Source: an uncultured Prevotella sp. (GTDB taxonomy: Bacteria; Bacteroidota; Bacteroidia; Bacteroidales; Bacteroidaceae). From it: a stretch of DNA of 55,836 nt. Below the pieces are notes generated by a model. It did no database searches, was not told the DNA's origin, and worked only from the letters and a program-made list of their open reading frames with translations. Below are positions 54,422 to 55,836 of this stretch, in pieces (position 1 is the first letter of the stretch; every line of letters begins with the position of its first letter). The translations under genes were made by a program, and so were the position numbers. The stretch spans positions 1-55,836 of the forward strand of contig ONCJ01000017.1 of NCBI GenBank assembly GCA_900316295.1, written 5' to 3'.

Positions 54422-54724
54422 ATGAAAACAATATTCGAAGAAAAGGACAACAAGTTTGTAATGCACTTTGAGGGACGACTTGACACCAGTGCGTCCGTAC
54501 AGACAGCCAAAGAGATGGAAGTGCTCTACGACTGCGAGGGACACGACATCATTCTCGACTGTGAGGGATTGGAATATATATCGTCGAGCGGTCTCAGGCT
54601 ATTCCTCGGACTGCTGAAAGCCGCCAAACCCAAAGGAAGCACCGTCACCATCACCAATCTCAATGACGACATACGACAGGTCTTTGACGAAACTGGTTTT
54701 ACAACCATATTTAATATAAAGTAA
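54422..54724 (+). CDS. STAS-domain anti-sigma factor antagonist
   Basis: 100 residues, SpoIIAA/RsbV-like. The phosphorylation loop is LEYISSSGLRLFLGL with S56 as the likely target. It would be phosphorylated by the kinase domain and released by the phosphatase domain of the upstream protein, freeing or blocking an unknown partner. No sigma factor is next to it. Followed by a 10-bp hairpin (54724-54747). Confidence 0.9.
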   Translation: MKTIFEEKDNKFVMHFEGRLDTSASVQTAKEMEVLYDCEGHDIILDCEGLEYISSSGLRLFLGLLKAAKPKGSTVTITNLNDDIRQVFDETGFTTIFNIK

Positions 54725-54747
54725 ACTCAACTTTCGGAAGTTGAGTT
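54724..54747. terminator. Hairpin after the STAS gene
   Basis: AACTCAACTT (54724-54733), loop TCGG, AAGTTGAGTT (54738-54747), starting at the stop codon. No T tract; weak terminator or mRNA end protection. Confidence 0.45.
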
Positions 54748-54982
54748 AGGAGTTGAGTAGTAAGGAGATAAGGAGTTGAGTAGAAAAGATATAAGGAGTT
54801 GAGTAGAAAACTTCGATACTCCTAAAAACACATACGATTTGATGCAAATAAGTGAAATTTACTTATTACACATCTCCTCAACTACTTATTACACATTTCC
54901 TCAACTACTTATTACACATCTCCTCAACTCCTTTAACTCCAAAAAGTTGAGCGAATGCGAAACTTGAATAATATAAACAACC
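54748..54982. repeat. Repeat-filled spacer before the AraC-type gene
   Basis: Three spaced copies of AAGGAGTTGAGTAG-like words (54748-54815), then three tandem 23-bp units CTTATTACACATCTCCTCAAC(TA) at 54862-54884, 54885-54907 and 54908-54930, then a 38-bp stretch (54931-54968) repeated exactly at 55627-55664 after the gene. No promoter of the usual form was found, and no gene. Confidence 0.8.
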
Positions 54983-55525
54983 ATGGACTATAAGGCTGAA
55001 TACGAAGCATTACGCAAAGAAAATGACAAACTGAGAGATGAGATGATGAGACTCATCAGCCGCAACCTCGACCTCAGCGAGCGCCTCGAAGAGGATATTG
55101 AACTGAGACGTCGTACGGAGGTGGCTCGTGAACTGCTGCGTGGCAACATAGAGCGACAACGTAATGCCGACCTACAGGATGACTCACAGCTGATGGCACT
55201 AATTGAGTTGAAAGTGGAGTCTGACCGTCCGCACCTAAAACCTGACTTCGACACGAAAGCACTTGCCCAGCTGCTCGGCGTGAGCCAGGAACGACTACTC
55301 AGACTCTTCCGCCATCAAACCATCTATCGTACACCAGACGCATACATTGACAACCTACGTCTGCTCACAGCGCTGCGCATGCTACGAGAACACCCTAACT
55401 ATAGCATCGCTTCTATTGCCGAGGATGCCGGCTTCTCCAATGTGCGCACTTTCCAACGACGAGTACAAGATGCTGTAGGTATGTCGCCCGCTGACTACAG
55501 AGCCATGCTTACGAGGGACTTGTAA
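54983..55525 (+). CDS. AraC-type DNA-binding regulator with coiled-coil N-terminus
   Basis: 180 residues. Residues 1-50 form a charged coiled coil (heptads of Leu and Arg/Glu). Residues about 82-180 hold a two-helix-turn-helix AraC domain (FDTKALAQLLGVSQERLLRLF; SIASIAEDAGFSNVRTFQRRV; VGMSPADYRAML). No sugar- or ligand-binding domain. Its closeness to the SpoIIE/STAS pair suggests it may be the output regulator of that switch, but it is separated by 258 bases of repeats. Confidence 0.82.
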   Translation: MDYKAEYEALRKENDKLRDEMMRLISRNLDLSERLEEDIELRRRTEVARELLRGNIERQRNADLQDDSQLMALIELKVESDRPHLKPDFDTKALAQLLGVSQERLLRLFRHQTIYRTPDAYIDNLRLLTALRMLREHPNYSIASIAEDAGFSNVRTFQRRVQDAVGMSPADYRAMLTRDL

Positions 55526-55626
55526 GGAGATGAGGAGATGGGGAGATGAGGAGATGAGGAGTAAGTAGTATAGGGAATATTCAAGGAAAAAGACTAACGG
55601 CTTTAACTTCTTTAACTTCTTAACTT
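55526..55626. repeat. GAGGAGATG and TTAACTTCT tandem words
   Basis: Directly after the AraC-type stop come four or five GGAGATGAG-like units of about 9 bp (55526-55562), then at 55601-55636 several CTTTAACTT-like units of 9-10 bp. Non-coding. Confidence 0.7.
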
Positions 55627-55664
55627 CTTTAACTCCAAAAAGTTGAGCGAATGCGAAACTTGAA
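55627..55664. repeat. Second copy of the 38-bp direct repeat flanking the AraC-type gene
   Basis: Identical to 54931-54968 over 38 bp. Contains AAGTTGAGCGAATGCGAAACTT, of which AAGTT and AACTT can pair. The two copies bracket the AraC-type gene (about 660 bp between them). Confidence 0.85.
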
Positions 55665-55673
55665 GTTTTTAGA

Positions 55674-55836
55674 CTAAAATTTACCTAATATACGATCCAT
55701 AGCCCAGTTGGTGGGTGTGGCACTGATGCTGGTACTGGAACATGTGCCGATGCCCTGCAGGTGCTCAATGACAGAACGGATGAGAGGCAGCTGGACGTAT
55801 GATGGATTCTCTACTATAATCTCTTGCATACCATCG
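55674..55836 (-). CDS. C-terminal end of a leftward gene cut by the window
   Basis: Minus-strand frame open from the window edge to TAG at 55674-55676, giving the last 53 residues (GMQEIIVENPSYVQLPLIRSV, then EHLQGIGTCSSTSISATPTNW, AMDRILGKF). Codon use and composition look coding. I do not recognise the family from this piece. Confidence 0.65.
   Translation of the reverse strand, partial: DGMQEIIVENPSYVQLPLIRSVIEHLQGIGTCSSTSISATPTNWAMDRILGKF

Noticed and set aside
54862-54930. CRISPR array of 23-bp repeats
   Set aside because: The three units are directly adjacent with no spacers.
1-55836. tRNA or rRNA genes and known riboswitches
   Set aside because: No T-loop/anticodon pattern, rRNA block, or cobalamin, TPP, SAM or lysine aptamer core was found by eye; a covariance scan would be needed to exclude them.

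Overview
This window looks like chromosome from a Prevotella-type member of the Bacteroidales. The evidence is the promoter style (TTG, 19-20 bp, then TAnnTTTG, seen upstream of at least ten genes), a GT3-type glycogen synthase, class III fructose-1,6-bisphosphatase, a bifunctional hisIE, a GLUG-repeat surface protein and a CotH protein that both end in short C-terminal sorting-like modules, and xylose isomerase beside xylulokinase. No rRNA, tRNA, CRISPR array or intact insertion sequence was recognised. Species cannot be assigned from sequence alone.

Layout. 1-2.2 kb is sparse: a cupin gene behind two tandem promoters, a broken PPOX-family gene, structured non-coding repeats and a small exported protein. 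2.3-13.7 kb is a rightward biosynthetic block: purU, hisH, hisA, hisF, hisIE, an FtsE-like ATPase, lysC, lysA, two glycosyltransferase-like genes and fbp. 13.7-27.3 kb is mostly leftward: a secreted protein, thrS, the GDP-fucose pathway (manC, gmd, fcl), xylAB, a histone-tailed winged-helix protein, aspS and a BASS-family transporter, with kdsB the only rightward gene. 27.3-39.1 kb is rightward: a repeat-rich intergenic region with a 144-bp inverted-repeat element, the GLUG protein, prfC, then CotH, SGNH hydrolase, MBOAT acyltransferase and DHHW protein in series, probably a cell-surface or exopolysaccharide acylation set. 39.2-43.5 kb is leftward glgA-glgP for storage glucan. 43.5-45.3 kb is a small toxin-antitoxin area with gene remnants. 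45.3-52.2 kb is leftward: ompA, mtgA, rhuM, a secreted protein, a TonB-domain protein and a large fused helicase. 52.4-55.5 kb is a rightward partner-switching regulatory set (SpoIIE phosphatase fused to an RsbW-like kinase domain, STAS protein, AraC-type regulator).

Most unusual points. (1) The helicase at 45379-48762 is a PcrA/UvrD protein carrying about 317 extra N-terminal residues: a CoiA-like zinc finger and PD-(D/E)XK-type nuclease domain followed by a charged coiled coil. The extra part and the genes upstream of it are visibly AT-richer than the helicase, as though a cassette inserted beside mtgA and fused to a resident pcrA. (2) Intergenic tandem words, mainly a 9-bp CCTTAAAGn unit, recur at several loci and have been drawn into coding sequence at the end of hisA; a different GGGAGCA-type word has been drawn into the end of the helicase gene. 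(3) HisF lacks seven residues of the normally conserved first catalytic loop. (4) manC has its promoter carried on a 76-bp repeat present in two full copies and one partial copy.

All family calls come from reading the translations. No database search was run.
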